NCBI GenBank assembly: GCA_011033025.1
Contig: WFMF01000005.1
Coordinates: 1,302,001 to 1,366,000, forward strand
Direction of reading: 5' to 3'
Source of the DNA: Beroe forskalii
Taxonomy: Eukaryota > Ctenophora > Nuda > Beroida > Beroidae
Length of the DNA stretch: 64,000 nt
Shown: piece after piece, positions 63,401-64,000 of the stretch
How positions within the stretch are numbered: position 1 is the stretch's first letter
Layout: every line of letters starts with the position of its first letter
Notes under the pieces: model-generated
The model's database searches: none
Told to the model about the DNA's origin: nothing
The model's input: the letters and a program-made list of their open reading frames with translations, nothing else
Program-made: the position numbers and the translations under genes

Positions 63401-63734
63401 ACATCAAGCTAAAGCCTAAATTTCAATGGAAGCATTCGAATAGCAGACTCAATTGTACCTTCACAGTCATAACTTGTGGGGTGATATAAGGATAATGTGT
63501 AGAGATTGTTAGAATGGTCCATGGTACAACCCAAAAAGTAGATCATACTTACATTGAGGCCACTGATAGAATCCTTAAGCACAAGGTTAGACTTGATGTG
63601 GTATATTGCTGGGATATAAGACCCTGTTGATGGTCTATCACAATCCTTCCCAGTTATCCCAGGTTTACAATTACATTGACCAGTTTGTTTGTCACATTCT
63701 TTAGACAGGGATCCTCCAAGATCACAAGAACATC
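47689..63734 (-). CDS. Laminin-alpha-like gene, EGF and L4 region
   Basis: Basement-membrane glycoprotein subunit, secreted. Exons in transcript order: 63553-63734 (EGF-like, then L4 start), 63212-63329, 62967-63021, 62744-62795, 62288-62456, 54974-55059, 54707-54801, 54264-54429, 53960-54069, ~53640-53809, 53329-~53425, 53076-53179, 52767-52908, 52413-52597, 51805-51920, then 48302-48439, 48008-48089 and 47689-47823 (EGF-like). Phases match across the first eight exons, including over the 7.2 kb intron. Motifs include FSKAGTYFLVLNYTSATETP, SITQPDSVYV-DYLALVPL and CDKTTGQC. The N-terminal LN domain and the C-terminal coiled coil and LG domains are absent. Domain IV flanked by EGF repeats suggests an alpha chain; the subtype is unknown. 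Confidence 0.85.
48440..50299. other. Laminin intron, partly unassigned
   Basis: A short direct repeat of GTATGATATCTGCAGACA occurs near 48842-48880. At least one laminin exon should lie between 51805 and 48439 because the phases (2 and 1) do not match, but I could not identify it. Confidence 0.4.
50300..51498 (+). CDS. Secreted beta/gamma-crystallin-like protein
   Basis: Three exons, 50300-50372, 50634-51215 and 51467-51498, join in phase 1 to give 228 residues ending in a stop. The first exon encodes a signal peptide (MQPLWVLCHVLVTGSAIVP). The body shows crystallin Greek-key signatures: IIVFLESYFEGTPMAL, NDGISSVKATEGDWALY, and a second half with KVTARKGNWIIFVF and YHGECLVVLEG. The N/D-x-I-S-S segment is the usual Ca-binding motif. 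Members outside the lens are often secreted structural or defence-related proteins; function here is unknown. The gene lies wholly inside a laminin intron on the opposite strand. Confidence 0.82.
51805..51920 (-). CDS. Laminin L4 exon DYLALVPL
   Basis: Phase 0 to 2. Encodes DYLALVPLKDFTPDMLYPLP and then YCAYHYLYL. The D-Y-x-x-L-V-P motif is typical of laminin domain IV. Its acceptor CTTCCTTAG|GATTACC is the seed of the 31 bp array. Confidence 0.9.
51906..52265 (-). repeat. 31 bp minisatellite copying a laminin acceptor, ~12 copies
   Basis: On the - strand each unit is CCCTCTTCCTTAG|GATTACC then TTGCTCTGATT: a pyrimidine tract, a YAG and the first ~15 exon bases. The copy nearest the exon is the functional one. 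Units two or three positions away are the most diverged. Confidence 0.92.
52413..52597 (-). CDS. Laminin L4 exon with apparent frame break
   Basis: The incoming phase 1 gives LLFSFCPSASGCRVAGTL, a good domain IV match (CPSASGCR), but that frame later hits a stop. The end of the exon reads well only in another frame (GNRVIIVSVSITQPDSVYV), which joins DYLALVP in the next exon. Either an indel or a small unrecognised intron lies near 52480-52540. Confidence 0.7.
52767..53179 (-). CDS. Laminin L4 exons
   Basis: 53076-53179 encodes YVFYESESSIDAVKKDLPD and FYHGTGVLLLDENE. 52767-52908 encodes PSLSVVLIENIIPSVVAEDY and VIIVHYYKYTDDMTKGRVSV. Phases 1-0-1 connect. Confidence 0.85.
53329..54069 (-). CDS. 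Laminin L4 exons, two junctions unresolved
   Basis: 53960-54069 encodes LRIEAGVQRGTAYHVIIQYY. ~53640-53809 encodes GKVEFIPCPWEEGCRAVVTT. 53329-~53425 encodes SDWNLDLIQAQFYCIEGPDN. The CPxxxGCRAVV motif is typical of the domain. The acceptors I can see for the second and third exons do not match the incoming phases, so small indels or missed exons are likely. Confidence 0.7.
54264..55059 (-). CDS. Laminin L4 exons
   Basis: 54974-55059 (TLGVKGVVVEQPGTQVIKIQ), 54707-54801 (FDIVALPKEYYFTSSLKSDV) and 54264-54429 (CNKYRYPVESRDHLVEEAES). Phases 1-0-2-0 connect, and the first joins 62288-62456 across 7.2 kb. Confidence 0.85.
54406..54480 (-). repeat. 43 bp duplication of a laminin acceptor, two copies
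   Basis: The unit beginning ACTGGGTACCTGTACTTGTT (+ strand) starts at 54406 and again at 54449. On the - strand both copies carry CTCCCAG|GTGTAACAAG. Only the copy at 54429 leads into the open exon; the upstream copy runs into TAA. Confidence 0.9.
55060..57023. other. Shared intron/upstream region, nothing recognised
   Basis: Within the laminin intron and upstream of the 12-exon + strand gene. No promoter element or first exon could be assigned with confidence. Confidence 0.4.
57024..61316 (+). CDS. Unrecognised 12-exon gene, at least 619 residues
   Basis: Exons 57024-57203, 57358-57441, 57576-57863, 58059-58247, 58428-58499, 58641-58729, 58938-59041, 59262-59437, 60004-60104, 60344-60719, 60879-60986 and 61224-61316 join with every phase matching (1860 nt including the stop). 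The N-terminal half is Cys- and His-rich (KCPCQHSIRMKC, YCPQCDCDPY, VGCCSRPTPPSCDHC), with a duplicated HPGDTSY. The C-terminal half is basic and Ser-rich, with CTPRRKEKR, a run of ~11 glycines and two similar GGFFKISSK / GRFFKSRKS motifs. It ends DDTFESVEL. No membrane helix or known domain seen. The first exon may be internal. The gene lies in a laminin intron on the opposite strand. Confidence 0.8.
61486..61491 (+). terminator. Poly(A) signal AATAAA
   Basis: Lies 170 bases after the stop codon of the 12-exon gene, with T/GT-rich sequence following. Fits its 3' end. Confidence 0.6.
61492..62287. other. Laminin intron, nothing recognised
   Basis: AT-rich; a 102-codon frame at 61759-62067 has no recognisable feature. 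Confidence 0.4.
62288..63734 (-). CDS. Laminin exons: EGF-like and start of L4
   Basis: 63553-63734 encodes CSCDLGGSLSKECDKQTGQC and GKDCDRPSTGSYIPAIYHIK, an EGF followed by the CDRP..Y start of domain IV. 63212-63329 encodes RFELLFNEYPIPVSFDD. 62967-63021 is a short basic exon (RSRKRTLSKRKP). 62744-62795 and 62288-62456 carry SVFETQPISK and FSKAGTYFLVLNYTSATETP. All five phases connect. Confidence 0.88.
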
Positions 63735-64000
63735 CTACAAAGAAAAAAATGATATATAGATGTATGGATAGTGTAAGGTGTTTAATTTTTACAGGCTTTG
63801 CTTGGGATTTTAATGAGTTAAGGATAGGTTCAAGATGGATCTTGACAACTGGTGACCATAATTTGATTTTGACAATTCATAACAGAGAATGATTAGGAAG
63901 TGCATGTATGATATGTCACTTGTTTGTCACTTTTATTTTATCAACTTACTTTGGCATCCAAATACATTGATTGAGGAGAGATTAAAGAATTGAGGGTAGC
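63735..64000. other. Intron at window edge
   Basis: Upstream laminin exons should lie beyond 64000. Confidence 0.5.

Overview
This is animal (metazoan) nuclear DNA. Multi-exon genes with GT-AG introns encode polycystin-1-like, CNOT1, laminin-alpha-like, kringle and beta/gamma-crystallin-like proteins. Intergenic and intronic DNA is AT-rich and full of satellites, minisatellites and short inverted-repeat transposons. I cannot name the phylum. All gene models come from my own reading of splice sites, codon phase and family motifs; nothing was aligned by computer.

Layout. 1-2190: satellite of ~315-336 bp units. 2829-6790: block A, holding antisense exons of a kringle gene and ending in a minisatellite. 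6766-14280 (+): polycystin-1-like exons (GPS, TM1, PLAT, further TM exons), the last one preceded by a 4 kb minisatellite. 15811-16431 (+): two exons that read as the extracellular part directly upstream of the GPS exon, so they lie in the wrong order. 17110-18442 (-): kringle exons. 18209-21560: block A', a second and badly degraded copy of block A. 22612-41584 (-): five exons coding the C-terminus of CNOT1, with introns holding a two-orientation satellite block flanked by ~490 bp inverted repeats, 465 bp and ~80 bp tandem repeats, and inverted-repeat transposons. 43205-43405: retrotransposon gag fragment. 45190-63734 (-): interior of a laminin-alpha-like gene (EGF-like repeats and an L4/domain-IV region). 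Two + strand genes sit in its introns: a secreted beta/gamma-crystallin-like protein (50300-51498) and an unrecognised 12-exon gene (57024-61316).

Main observation. Five minisatellites in this window are each built on a splice junction. The repeat unit is the edge of an exon plus its own splice site, copied outward into the intron: 49 bp at the GPS exon, ~58 bp at a polycystin TM exon, 31 bp and 43 bp at laminin L4 exons, and 29 bp at a laminin EGF exon. The first four copy acceptors and the last copies a donor. The result is rows of about 2 to 87 decoy splice sites beside the real one. I know of no name for this.

Caution. Polycystin, CNOT1 and laminin are all incomplete, and the polycystin exons are permuted in a way that codon phase exposes. 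Block A' degrades into homopolymer-rich sequence. Part of the window may be misassembled or poorly polished, so order-based claims need independent reads.
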